From assembly GCA_009922615.1 (NCBI GenBank), contig RFVF01000012.1, positions 1-64,000 on the forward strand: 64,000 nucleotides of DNA. Direction: 5' to 3'. This document shows positions 16,812 through 24,861 of the stretch, piece by piece (positions within the stretch are counted from its first letter, which is position 1; the number at the start of each line of letters is the position of its first letter). The DNA comes from Pseudomonadota bacterium. Lineage in GTDB: Bacteria; Verrucomicrobiota; Verrucomicrobiia; Limisphaerales; SXTU01. The translations under genes and the position numbers were made by a program. The notes beneath the pieces were generated by a model. It was not told the DNA's origin, did no database searches, and worked only from the letters and a program-made list of their open reading frames with translations.

Positions 16812-17369
16812 CTAGACCTTCACCGGGAAAGTTTCCTGCTCCTTCGCTTCCTCCAGCTTGTGCTTCCACTTCTGGATGCCGGGGTGCGTGCCGCCGAGGG
16901 CGAGGAGCTTCTCCTTGTCGTAAATCATCTCGCCGCGCGCGAGGCCGGTGAGCGAGAAGTCGCTCTTGAGGAAGATGGCTTCCTCCGGGCAGACCTCCTG
17001 ACAGAGGCCGCAGAAGATGCAGCGGAGCATGTTGATTTCGAACTCCTCGGGCATCTTCTCCGCATTGGTGCGGTCGGCGGGCTGGCCGGTCGGGCCGGGT
17101 GGCGTAATGCGGATGGCCTTGGGCGGGCAGACGAACTCGCAGAGCTGGCAGGAGACGCACTTGGTCGCGCCGTCCTGGTCACGCACGAGATACGGCGCGC
17201 CGCGATAGCCGGGCAGCACGCGCGTGGGCTCCTCGGGATACTGCTGCGTGACCTTGGTCGTGCCGGAGATGGTGTTGAGGAAATGGCGCGTGGTGACCTT
17301 CAGCCCGCCGATGATAGCCGGCAGATACAGCCGCTCAAACCAAGTCAGTGCGTTGCGTTTGACAATCAT
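16812..17369 (-). CDS. nuoI: NADH-quinone oxidoreductase subunit I
   Basis: This is the 185-residue peripheral-arm subunit that carries clusters N6a and N6b. Two ferredoxin motifs are clear: CVSCQLCEFVCP and CIFCGLCQEVCPEEAI. The N-terminal amphipathic region (YLPAIIGGLKVTTRHFLN) anchors it near the membrane. It passes electrons from NuoG toward cluster N2 in NuoB. Length and cysteine spacing are normal. It lies 13 bp after nuoH and 9 bp before nuoJ. Confidence 0.96.
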   Translation of the reverse strand: MIVKRNALTWFERLYLPAIIGGLKVTTRHFLNTISGTTKVTQQYPEEPTRVLPGYRGAPYLVRDQDGATKCVSCQLCEFVCPPKAIRITPPGPTGQPADRTNAEKMPEEFEINMLRCIFCGLCQEVCPEEAIFLKSDFSLTGLARGEMIYDKEKLLALGGTHPGIQKWKHKLEEAKEQETFPVKV

Positions 17370-17382
17370 GGTCGTGCGTCGG

Positions 17383-18525
17383 TCAACGGTTGGTCAGCGC
17401 CAGCACGGCAGCGGTTAAGATGATGTTCGCCAGTGCCAGCGGAATCATCCGCCGCCAGCCGAGGTCCATCAACTGGTCGTAACGGAAGCGCGGGAGCATC
17501 CAGCGAATCCACATGAAGATGAACATGAACCCGAGCATCTTCCCCATGAAAATCCCGATGTGCAGCAGGCCCTTGAACCACTCGCCTTCCGCCGGTGCGA
17601 CGTTGAGGCCGAGGATCGGCAGTGTCCAGCCACCGAGAAAGAGCGTCGTCATCATCGCCGCCCCGGCGAACATGTTCGCGTATTCGCCGATGAAGAACAT
17701 GCCGAACTTCATCGAGCTGTATTCCGTGTGGTAGCCGCTGACGAGTTCGGATTCGGACTCCGCCATGTCGAAGGGCAGACGATTCGTTTCCGCCAGGGCG
17801 GAAATGAAGAAGATGACGAAGGAGATGACGCCGCACGGAATGAGCAGCAGTTGCTGCAAGCCGAACCCGCCGCCGAAGACCGGGAAGGCGTTCCAGCCGT
17901 TCTGCGCCTGGTGCTCGATGATTTTGCCGAGGTTCAAATCGCCTACGACGAGGAAGACCGGGATGACACTCATGCCCATCGCGATTTCGTAGGAAATCAT
18001 CTGCGCGCTGGCGCGGATGCCGCCGAGGAAGGGAAACTTCGAGTTCGCCGCGTAGCCCGCCAGCACGATGCCATACACGCCGAGCGACACGATGCCGAAC
18101 GTGTAGAGGATGCCGACGTTGAGGTCCGCGATGACCATCTTCTGCGCGCCGAGCGTGGAGCCGAACGGAATCACCGCCACGACGAGGAACGCCGGCACGA
18201 GCGAGATGGCCGGCGCGAGCCAGAAGTAAATCTTCCGCACGTGCGCCGGGGTGAAGTCCTCCTTGATGAAACTCTTCACGCCGTCCACGAGCGGGTGCCA
18301 AAAGCCGAGCTTGGTGAGGAACGGCCCAAGGACCGGGATGCTGCCGATGAGCGGGAGGTTCACGCGGTTCGGTCCGACGCGGTCCTGGATGAGCGCCGAG
18401 ACCTTGCGTTCCGCCAGCACCGCGTAAGCGACCAGCGTCAGCAGCGGCCCCAGCACGCACGCAATCTTCAGCAGCGTGAAAAACACGAACTGCATCTGCG
18501 GACTCAATGAATCAAGCCAGGCCAT
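17383..18525 (-). CDS. nuoH: NADH-quinone oxidoreductase subunit H
   Basis: This 380-residue membrane subunit forms the quinone entry channel with NuoB and NuoD. Visible family segments are YAVLAERKVSALIQDRVGPNRV, DGVKSFIKEDFTP, AQMISYEIAMGMSVIPV, SALAETNRLPFDMAESESELVSGYHTEYSSMKFGMFFIGEY, and WIRWMLPRFRYDQLMDLGWRRMIPLAL. Length is slightly above the E. coli protein, with an extra segment near residues 205-230. It lies 6 bp after nuoG. Confidence 0.96.
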   Translation of the reverse strand: MAWLDSLSPQMQFVFFTLLKIACVLGPLLTLVAYAVLAERKVSALIQDRVGPNRVNLPLIGSIPVLGPFLTKLGFWHPLVDGVKSFIKEDFTPAHVRKIYFWLAPAISLVPAFLVVAVIPFGSTLGAQKMVIADLNVGILYTFGIVSLGVYGIVLAGYAANSKFPFLGGIRASAQMISYEIAMGMSVIPVFLVVGDLNLGKIIEHQAQNGWNAFPVFGGGFGLQQLLLIPCGVISFVIFFISALAETNRLPFDMAESESELVSGYHTEYSSMKFGMFFIGEYANMFAGAAMMTTLFLGGWTLPILGLNVAPAEGEWFKGLLHIGIFMGKMLGFMFIFMWIRWMLPRFRYDQLMDLGWRRMIPLALANIILTAAVLALTNR

Positions 18526-18531
18526 GGAAAA

Positions 18532-20280
18532 CTAGATTTGCACCGTCACACCCGTGTCGCCGAGTTTCGCCCACTCCAAGCCCGCGAAGCCTGGGACTTC
18601 GCGCGCCATCTGGTTGAACAGCCCTTCGATGGTCGAGAAGCCGTTCTGGCCGGTGACGTTGTGAACCAGCTCGTGCAGGAACTCCCACTCGGGGCGGGCG
18701 TCGCCGGGGGCCTCGACGGCCTTCATGAACTTCTGCACGCGGCCCTTCACGTTCACAAACGTGCCGCGCTTCTCGACGTGCGCGCAGCCGGGGAGAACGA
18801 AGTGCGCAGCGGCAGTCGTCGCGTTCGGCAGGATGTCGCTGACGATGAGCGTGTCGAGCTTCGCGAGCAAGTCCGCGCCGATGCCGTGCTTGGTCACGTC
18901 TTCGCCAAAGACGATGAGCGTGCGGATGCTGCCGCTGCGGATGCCGTCGGCGATCTTCGCGAGGTTCACCCCGAGTTGCGGGCCGGCGATGCCGGTGAGC
19001 CGCGCGCCGTTGGAGTTCGGATTCTTGTCCGCGTTGACGAGCAGCTTGTCCCCCTCGCCGTTGCGGGCGACGGAATCGGTCAGGGCGTTGAACCGCTTCG
19101 CGAGCTTGGCGAGGAGGAAAAGTTCCTCGGTCGTCTGCCGCGCGCTCGCGATGACGGCGACGCTGCCGGTCGGGGCGGAGGCGAGCTTGGCGGAAACGGC
19201 CTTGAGCGCGGTGGGCCACGCGACTTCCAACATGCCGCGTTCCGCAATCCGCATTCCACATTTCTGAAGCCGGTCCGTGCGGCCAATCCACTTGTAGTTC
19301 AAGCGGCCCGAGTCGCACATCCACATCGAGTTCACCGCGTCGTTCTGGCGCGGCTCGTAGCGATAGACCTTCTCCTCGCGCGAGCCGACGATGATGTTGC
19401 AGCCGGTGCCGCAGCTCGTGCAGAGGGACTTCGTTTCCTTCATGAACCACACGCGCATCTGGAAGCGGAAGTCCTTCGACGTGAGCGCGCCCACCGGGCA
19501 GATGTCCACGGTGTTGAGGGTGTAGTTGTTGTCGAACTTGCCCTCGGCCCAGGCGGCGATGGTGTTGTAGCTGCCGCGGTTCACAATACCGAGCGCGTCG
19601 TCGCCGGCGATGTCCTTCGTGAAGCGGATGCAGCGGGTGCAAAGAATGCAACGCTCGTCGTCGAGCACGATGCGCGGCCCGAGGTCCACGGCCTTGGGCT
19701 TGTGAACCTTCGCCTCGACGAAGCGGCTCTGCGCCTGACCGTGCTCGACGGAGTATTCCTGCAACTTGCATTCGCCGGCCTGGTCGCAGATGGGGCAGTC
19801 GAGCGGGTGGTTGATGAGCAGCGATTCGAGCACCGCCTCGCGCATCTGCTTCGTCGCGGGGGAATTCGGGTAAATCTCCATGCCCGGCGAAATGGGCGTG
19901 GCGCACGCGATGGCTCCGCGCGGGGTGCCCGGCTCGTAGGGCAGCACGGACTTCGCAATCTTGGGCGAGCCATCCTCGTTGAGCACCGGCTTGCGGTCCG
20001 GGCCCATCTGCGGCGTGCCGAATTCGACGAGGCACATGCGGCAGTTGCCGGCGACGGGGAGCTTCGGATGATAGCAGTAATGCGGCACCTCGTGCGCCGC
20101 GAGCTGACAGGCCTGGAGCATCGTGGTCGGCTCCATCTTGCCCTGCCAGTTGGGCATCATCTTCGGCACTTCGATTTCGCGGCCGTCCACCTTGATTTTG
20201 ATTTTGTCGGACGGCAGCGGCGGAGCCGGCGCAGCGGCGGGCGCGGCGGGCTTGGCTTCAGTTGTCGCGGGGGCGGACAT
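18532..20280 (-). CDS. nuoG: NADH-quinone oxidoreductase subunit G
   Basis: This is a 582-residue iron-sulfur subunit. After an Ala/Pro-rich N-terminal extension of about 25 residues come the 2Fe-2S ferredoxin domain (CYHPKLPVAGNCRMC), the His/Cys cluster (NHPLDCPICDQAGEC) and two 4Fe-4S sets (CILCTRCIRF, then CP near DICPVGAL). A fourth cluster motif, CTSCGTGCNI, precedes a shortened molybdopterin-oxidoreductase-like domain. Total length is below that of E. coli NuoG (about 900), as in many Verrucomicrobia and alphaproteobacteria. Residues about 339-350 (KCGMRIAERGML) are encoded by a heptanucleotide repeat between the cluster domain and the C-terminal domain. Confidence 0.94.
   Translation of the reverse strand: MSAPATTEAKPAAPAAAPAPPLPSDKIKIKVDGREIEVPKMMPNWQGKMEPTTMLQACQLAAHEVPHYCYHPKLPVAGNCRMCLVEFGTPQMGPDRKPVLNEDGSPKIAKSVLPYEPGTPRGAIACATPISPGMEIYPNSPATKQMREAVLESLLINHPLDCPICDQAGECKLQEYSVEHGQAQSRFVEAKVHKPKAVDLGPRIVLDDERCILCTRCIRFTKDIAGDDALGIVNRGSYNTIAAWAEGKFDNNYTLNTVDICPVGALTSKDFRFQMRVWFMKETKSLCTSCGTGCNIIVGSREEKVYRYEPRQNDAVNSMWMCDSGRLNYKWIGRTDRLQKCGMRIAERGMLEVAWPTALKAVSAKLASAPTGSVAVIASARQTTEELFLLAKLAKRFNALTDSVARNGEGDKLLVNADKNPNSNGARLTGIAGPQLGVNLAKIADGIRSGSIRTLIVFGEDVTKHGIGADLLAKLDTLIVSDILPNATTAAAHFVLPGCAHVEKRGTFVNVKGRVQKFMKAVEAPGDARPEWEFLHELVHNVTGQNGFSTIEGLFNQMAREVPGFAGLEWAKLGDTGVTVQI
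19231..19264. repeat. Heptanucleotide repeat inside nuoG
   Basis: Read on the minus strand, the DNA is GAAATGTGGAATGCGGAT followed by TGCGGAACGCGGCATG, a 7-nt period tract of TGCGGAA type. It is translated in frame as KCGMRIAERGM. It sits at a domain boundary, so the insertion would be tolerated. Confidence 0.55.
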
Positions 20281-20285
20281 GGAAA

Positions 20286-21677
20286 TCAGTGTTTGGCGGC
20301 CGCTGCTTTGGCCTCGTCGGCAGCGCCCTTCGCCTCGAAGTCATCCTTGAACTTCTTCACGTAGCTCAAGACCGGCCAGGCGCAGGCTTCGCCGAAGGCG
20401 CATATGGTGCGGCCTTGGATGTTTTGCGCGATGTGCAGCAGATAGTCGGCGTCGGCCTTGCGGCCGTGGCCGTGGGTGAGGCGGTGGAGGGCCTTGCTCA
20501 TCCAGAGGGAGCCTTCGCGGCAGGGCGTGCACTGGCCGCAACTCTCGTGGGCGTAGAACTCGGCGAGGTTCGCGAGCGCCTCGACGATGTCGCGGGTGTC
20601 GTCCAGCACGATGATCGCCCCGGAGCCGGACATGGTGCCGGCGGCCATGAGGGAATCGAAGTCGTAGGGCAGGTCGAGGAGCGGCACGTCCACCTTGGCC
20701 ATCTGGCCGTCAGCGCCTTTGCGGTTGAGTTTGAACGTCTCGCCGGCCTTCAGGATTTTTGAGGACGAGCCGCCGGGGATGATGGCCTTGAGCTTGCGCC
20801 CGTCGCACAGACCGCCGCCGAACGCGGGGTCGTTGATGAGTTCGCCAATGGTGACTTTGCCGACCTCGATTTCAAAGTAGCCGGGGCGCTTCACGTCTCC
20901 GCTGAGGCTGACGATGCGGGTGCCGGTGTTGTTGGGTGTGCCGAGCTTGGCGTATTCGGCCGCGCCCATGTTCACGATGTGCTTAACGTGGCAGAGCGTC
21001 TCCACGTTGTTCACGATGGTTGGGCACATGTAGAGGCCGAGCACAGCGGGAAAGTAGGGCGGCTTGATGCGCGGGTAGGCGCGCTTGCCTTCGAGCGACT
21101 CGATGAGGCCGGTCTCCTCGCCGCAGATGTAAGCGCCCGCGCCGCGATGAACGTAAATTTCCAGGTCGTAGCCGGAGCCGAGGATGTTCTTGCCGAGGAA
21201 GTTCTTCGCCCGCGCTTCGTCGAGGGCCTTGTTCAGCAGCTTCGCGCCCTGTGGCATCTCGCCGCGAATGTAGAGGTAGGCGAGCTTCACGTCGTTCGCC
21301 CAGCAAGAGAGAATCATCCCCTCGATGAGCTGGTGCGGGTCCTTGTGGATAATCTGGCGGTCCTTGAACGTGCCCGGCTCGGATTCGTCCGCGTTGCAAA
21401 TGAGGTAGATCGGCTTGCCGGACTTGCGGTCCACGAGTGACCACTTGATGCCCGCGCTGAAACCCGCGCCACCGCGACCGCGCAAGCCGGAGGCCTTCAC
21501 ATCCTCGCGGACCTGTTCCTGCGGGGACATTTTCTTGCCATCGGGCAAGTCCTTGGGCGCGAGGGCGAGCACCTTCTTCAGCGCGTCGTAGCCGCCGTGG
21601 CGGAGGTAGCACTCGAGGTCCGGCGTGTAACCGGGCTGGTCGGCGTGCTTGAGAATTAGGCGGTGTTCCTGCGGCAT
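20286..21677 (-). CDS. nuoF: NADH-quinone oxidoreductase subunit F
   Basis: This 463-residue subunit oxidises NADH. The FMN/NADH-binding region shows [19 protein letters not shown] and CNADESEPGTFKDR, followed by RGAGAYICGEETGLIESLEGKRAYPRIKPP. The N3 4Fe-4S cluster is in ESCGQCTPCREG with the fourth Cys in RTICAFGEA. The tail is Ala/Lys-rich. Its start at 21677 is separated from the upstream nuoE by 129 bp containing a tRNA-Gln gene on the opposite strand, so coupling with nuoE is broken here. Confidence 0.96.
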   Translation of the reverse strand: MPQEHRLILKHADQPGYTPDLECYLRHGGYDALKKVLALAPKDLPDGKKMSPQEQVREDVKASGLRGRGGAGFSAGIKWSLVDRKSGKPIYLICNADESEPGTFKDRQIIHKDPHQLIEGMILSCWANDVKLAYLYIRGEMPQGAKLLNKALDEARAKNFLGKNILGSGYDLEIYVHRGAGAYICGEETGLIESLEGKRAYPRIKPPYFPAVLGLYMCPTIVNNVETLCHVKHIVNMGAAEYAKLGTPNNTGTRIVSLSGDVKRPGYFEIEVGKVTIGELINDPAFGGGLCDGRKLKAIIPGGSSSKILKAGETFKLNRKGADGQMAKVDVPLLDLPYDFDSLMAAGTMSGSGAIIVLDDTRDIVEALANLAEFYAHESCGQCTPCREGSLWMSKALHRLTHGHGRKADADYLLHIAQNIQGRTICAFGEACAWPVLSYVKKFKDDFEAKGAADEAKAAAAKH

Positions 21678-21727
21678 GGCGGCTTGACTCTCAGTTGGAA
21701 ATCCCTAGGTTCCTCCGCGCTACGGAC

Positions 21728-21801
21728 TGCCCGATGGTGTAATGGTAGCACAACAGTCTCTGAATCTGTTTGTCATGGTTCAAATCCATGTCGGGCAACC
21801 A
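21728..21801 (+). tRNA. tRNA-Gln (anticodon CTG)
   Basis: This is a complete 74-nt cloverleaf. The acceptor TGCCCGA pairs perfectly with TCGGGCA. The D arm is GGTGTAATGGTAGCAC, the anticodon loop CTCTGAA gives CTG, the T arm is GGTTCAAATCC, and discriminator A plus CCA are encoded. The pattern GTAATGGTAGCACAACAGTCTCTGAATCTGT is typical of bacterial tRNA-Gln. It is transcribed opposite to the nuo operon and lies in the nuoE-nuoF gap, 6 bp from the nuoE stop. Confidence 0.94.
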
Positions 21802-21806
21802 AGGTT

Positions 21807-22298
21807 TCATTTCGACTTCCCCTTCGCCACGATTTCATCCGCCTGCGCGGGCGTGACCTTCGGCAGCAAATCCTCGTTCAACAGCACCACCGGCGCGTTG
21901 CCGCAGTCGGCGAGGCACTCGACGAACTCGACGGTGAACTTCCCGTCCGGTGTGGTCTGGGGCGCGTGCTTGTGGGCGTCGAGGCCGAGCTTCGAGCAAA
22001 AGTGCGTGCGGAGTTCGCCACTGCCGGCCAACGCGCAGCTCAACGTGCGGCAGACCTTGATGTGGGTCTTGCCGAGCGGCTCCTGCCGGAACATCGGATA
22101 GAACGTGACCAACTCGTAAACGTTGATGGGCTGGAGGCCGAGCTTGCGGGCGGTCCACTCCACGGCGTCGCGCGAGATGTAGCCGAAGTGCTCCTGCAAC
22201 GCGTGCAGGAACATGAGCGACGCGCTCCGCTTCTGCGGATAGTGCGTAGCCAGCTCGTCGAGCTGGGCTTCCAAGTTGGCGGGGACGGCGAAGCTCAT
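21807..22298 (-). CDS. nuoE: NADH-quinone oxidoreductase subunit E
   Basis: This is the 163-residue thioredoxin-like 2Fe-2S subunit (cluster N1a). The ligands are in CRTLSC and in VECLADCGNAPVVLLN, the normal C-x4-C and C-x3-C pair. The N-terminal helical part LATHYPQKRSASLMFLHALQEHFGYIS is also typical. It overlaps nuoD by four bases (ATGA). It is followed by the antisense tRNA-Gln before nuoF. Confidence 0.96.
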   Translation of the reverse strand: MSFAVPANLEAQLDELATHYPQKRSASLMFLHALQEHFGYISRDAVEWTARKLGLQPINVYELVTFYPMFRQEPLGKTHIKVCRTLSCALAGSGELRTHFCSKLGLDAHKHAPQTTPDGKFTVEFVECLADCGNAPVVLLNEDLLPKVTPAQADEIVAKGKSK

Positions 22299-23590
22299 CG
22301 GTCACACTCTCCCATCACAAAATCAATCGAGCCGAGGATGCTCACCGCGTCGCTCATCATGTGGCCGGGCAGCACATGCGGCAGGATGCTCAGGTTGCAG
22401 AACGAGGGCGCGCGAATCTTCAGCCGATACGGTGTGCCGCCGCCGCGCGAGTTGATGTAGAAGCCCAGCTCCCCCTTCGGGTTCTCCGCGCCGAAATAGA
22501 TTTCTCCCGGCGGCGCGTTGACTCCCTGCGTCACCAGCATGAACTGGTGAATCAGCTCCTCCATGCTGGTGAGCACTTTGCTCTTCGGGGGCAAAACCAC
22601 TTTGCCGTCGGGCACGTTGATGGGTTCCTTCGCGTCGTTGTCGTCGCCGCCGGGAAGGTTCGCGAGGCACTGGCGGATGAGGCGCACGCTCTGGCGCATC
22701 TCTTCCATGCGGACGAGGTAGCGGTCGTAGCTGTCGCCGACGGAGCCGACGGGCACCTCGAAGTCCAGCTCGCCATAGACGAGATACGGATGCGTCTTGC
22801 GCACGTCGTAGTCCACGCCGCTGCCGCGCAGGTTCGGGCCGGTGAGGCCGTAATCAATCGCGTCCGCCGCCGAGATGATGCCGATGTCGCGCGTGCGGTC
22901 CACGAAGATGCGGTTGCGCGTGAGCAGCGTCTCGGACTCGGCGAAGTTGACTTCCACCTCATCGCAAAACTTGCGCAACGCCTCCGCCCAGCCCGGTGGC
23001 AGGTCGCGCGAAAGCCCGCCGATGCGCGTGTAACTCGTCGTGAAGCGCGCGCCGGTGAGCCGTTCGATGAGCGAGTAAATCTTCTCGCGCTCGGTGAACG
23101 TGTGCAGGAAGACCGTGAGCGCGCCGATGTCCATCGCGAACGCGCCGAGGCCGAGCAGGTGCGCCGAGATACGCGCCATCTCGCAGCAGATGACGCGGAT
23201 GTATTGGCAGCGCGGCGGGAGCTGCTGGTCAATGCCGAGGAGCTTTTCCACTGCCAGCGCGTAGGCGACGTTGTTCGCCAGTGGCGCGAGGTAATCCAGC
23301 CGGTCCGTGTAAGGGATGAACTGGGTGTAGGTCATGTTCTCGGCGATCTTCTCGTCGCCGCGATGCAGATAACCCACGTCTGGGGTGGCCTTGGTGATGA
23401 TTTCGCCGTCCAGCTCCAAGATGATGCGCAGCACGCCGTGCGTGGACGGATGCGACGGCCCCATGTTGAGCACCATCTTCTCGCCCTGCAGTTCGCCTTC
23501 ATCGCCAGCGGACGCCGGCATGAGTGACTTGGCTCCCTCTGCCAAGCGTGAAGCCGGCTCGCGGAATTCGATGGTTTGAGCAGTGGCCAT
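22295..23590 (-). CDS. nuoD: NADH-quinone oxidoreductase subunit D
   Basis: This 431-residue quinone-site subunit is related to the hydrogenase large subunit. Marks are LNMGPSHPSTHGVLRIILELDGE, GYLHRGDEKIAE, YTDRLDYLAPLANN, GGLSRDLPPGW and the C-terminal PSFCNLSILPHVLPGHMMSDAVSILGSIDFVMGECDR. It has a 35-residue N-terminal extension before LNMGPSHP. The ATG at 23588-23590 was chosen; an upstream in-frame start adds an unlikely basic leader. It is separate from NuoC (not a NuoCD fusion), with 4 bp between them. Confidence 0.95.
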   Translation of the reverse strand: MATAQTIEFREPASRLAEGAKSLMPASAGDEGELQGEKMVLNMGPSHPSTHGVLRIILELDGEIITKATPDVGYLHRGDEKIAENMTYTQFIPYTDRLDYLAPLANNVAYALAVEKLLGIDQQLPPRCQYIRVICCEMARISAHLLGLGAFAMDIGALTVFLHTFTEREKIYSLIERLTGARFTTSYTRIGGLSRDLPPGWAEALRKFCDEVEVNFAESETLLTRNRIFVDRTRDIGIISAADAIDYGLTGPNLRGSGVDYDVRKTHPYLVYGELDFEVPVGSVGDSYDRYLVRMEEMRQSVRLIRQCLANLPGGDDNDAKEPINVPDGKVVLPPKSKVLTSMEELIHQFMLVTQGVNAPPGEIYFGAENPKGELGFYINSRGGGTPYRLKIRAPSFCNLSILPHVLPGHMMSDAVSILGSIDFVMGECDR

Positions 23591-23594
23591 GAAA

Positions 23595-24173
23595 TCAGTT
23601 TTCCGGCAAGCGGACACGCGGCTCGCGAGCGATGCTGTCCTTGCCACCCGCAACGGTCACAAACGGCCCGCCTTCCAGCGGCGCGGGCTTGGTGAACGCC
23701 ACGTCGGGCAAATCAGTCGGCTTGCCGGCAAGCGGGAAGTCCTTCCGCAGCGGAAAATACGGATAGCCGTCCCACATCAAGATGCGCCGCAAGTCGGGAT
23801 GCCCACGGAAGCGGATGCCCATCATGTCGTAGGCCTCGCGCTCGTGCCAGTCGGCTCCGCGCCAGACACCGGTGACGGTGGGCAACTCGGACTTCTCCTC
23901 GCTGACCTCGGTTTTGAGGCGTAGGTGGCAGCCGTGGCCAGTGCCGTAAAGCTCGTAAACCAGAGTCCAACGCGGGTCTTCGCCGTAGTTGTCGATGCCA
24001 GTCAAGTCGAGGAGCATGTCGTAGCCCAAGGACTTCTTCGCGAATTCGCACACCTCCGCGATGCGCTCGGCATCGGCCAGCTTCAGCGTGACTTCGCCGC
24101 GAAACTCGACGGGCGTGGACAGCAGTTCGCCGAATTTGGCTTTCAGCTGGTTGGCGAGTTCGGCGGTGACCAC
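23595..24173 (-). CDS. nuoC: NADH-quinone oxidoreductase subunit C
   Basis: This 192-residue peripheral-arm subunit stabilises NuoD. It contains the family signature WHEREAYDMMGIRFRGHPDLRRILMWDGY and PLRKDFPL. The C-terminal tail after the signature is longer than in E. coli and rich in Pro/Gly. The start is a GTG at 24171-24173. The frame is open for another 150 codons upstream, but that part is a shadow of nuoB and a repeat tract. The gap to nuoB is 41 bp and is filled by the repeat. Confidence 0.92.
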   Translation of the reverse strand: MVTAELANQLKAKFGELLSTPVEFRGEVTLKLADAERIAEVCEFAKKSLGYDMLLDLTGIDNYGEDPRWTLVYELYGTGHGCHLRLKTEVSEEKSELPTVTGVWRGADWHEREAYDMMGIRFRGHPDLRRILMWDGYPYFPLRKDFPLAGKPTDLPDVAFTKPAPLEGGPFVTVAGGKDSIAREPRVRLPEN

Positions 24174-24180
24174 GGGGGAA

Positions 24181-24211
24181 GTTGAGGGTTGAAAGTTGAG
24201 AGTTGAGAGGC
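24181..24211. repeat. Heptanucleotide repeat between nuoB and nuoC
   Basis: GTTGAGGGTTGAAAGTTGAG then AGTTGAGAGG follows a 7-nt period (GTTGARR). It occupies the intercistronic gap directly ahead of the nuoC start. Confidence 0.65.
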
Positions 24212-24214
24212 GGT

Positions 24215-24709
24215 TCAGGCGGCCAGCACCGGCTCCTTCTGCACCTTGTTTTGCAACTTGATGAGCGCGTCCAGCAGCGCCTCCGGTCGCGGCGGACAGC
24301 CAGCCACATACACGTCCACCGGCACGATGCTGTCCACGCCTTGCAGCACTGCGTAACTGCGATACATGCCGCCGGTCGAGGCGCACGCGCCCATTGCAAT
24401 GACCCATTTCGGCTCCGGCATCTGGTCGTAAATGCGGCGCACGGCCAGCGCCATTTTGTAAGTGACTGTGCCCGCGACAATCATCACGTCCGACTGCCGG
24501 GGCGAGAAGCGCATGACCTCCGAGCCGAACCGCGAAATGTCGAACTTGCTCGCGCCCGCCGCCATCAGCTCGATGGCGCAGCAGGCCAGGCCCATCGGCA
24601 TCGGCCACAGCGACTGCTTGCGGCACCAGTTGATGGCCGCGTCCACGCGCGTGACCACGACGTCACCCTCAATCTTCGAGTTGTAGCCTAGTTCAGCGCT
24701 GGTCGGCAT
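24215..24709 (-). CDS. nuoB: NADH-quinone oxidoreductase subunit B
   Basis: This 164-residue subunit holds cluster N2 at the quinone site. The four ligands are visible: the tandem pair in GLACCAIEL, the Cys in MGACASTGG, and the Cys in [39 protein letters not shown] is also typical. The ATG at 24707-24709 begins [12 protein letters not shown]; a longer frame is unlikely. It is the first gene of the operon here. nuoA, which normally precedes it, is missing, and the next gene upstream points the other way. Confidence 0.95.
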   Translation of the reverse strand: MPTSAELGYNSKIEGDVVVTRVDAAINWCRKQSLWPMPMGLACCAIELMAAGASKFDISRFGSEVMRFSPRQSDVMIVAGTVTYKMALAVRRIYDQMPEPKWVIAMGACASTGGMYRSYAVLQGVDSIVPVDVYVAGCPPRPEALLDALIKLQNKVQKEPVLAA

Positions 24710-24778
24710 GGCGGAAGCACGCGGAAATTGTCCGCGAACACCGCAAGTAAAGCATCGGCCGGACACGCGGCAAGTGTT

Positions 24779-24796
24779 TTGTGATTTTTTTCACAA
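24779..24796. promoter_or_regulatory. Perfect CRP/FNR-like palindrome upstream of nuoB
   Basis: TTGTGA-TTTTTT-TCACAA is an 18-bp perfect inverted repeat, matching the TGTGA-N6-TCACA layout bound by CRP/FNR-superfamily regulators. It lies 70 bp upstream of the nuoB start and 66 bp upstream of the divergent lactonase gene, so it could control either. Assignment to a CRP-family protein is inference; no such regulator is encoded in the window. Confidence 0.6.
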
Positions 24797-24861
24797 GCCA
24801 CCGTCCCCCGCCATGAAGCGCCGGCTTGCGCTGTGCAGTGCCGGTCTGGTTTGCTACGCGC

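Noticed and set aside
18538-20364. 608-codon open frame on the plus strand across nuoG
   Set aside because: It is antisense to a certain nuoG. Its Ala/Arg/Val/His-rich composition is what GC-rich codons give in the complementary frame.
24174-24626. N-terminal extension of nuoC to a 343-residue protein
   Set aside because: The extra 150 codons are nuoB sequence in the wrong frame plus a repeat tract. NuoC homology starts after the GTG at 24173.
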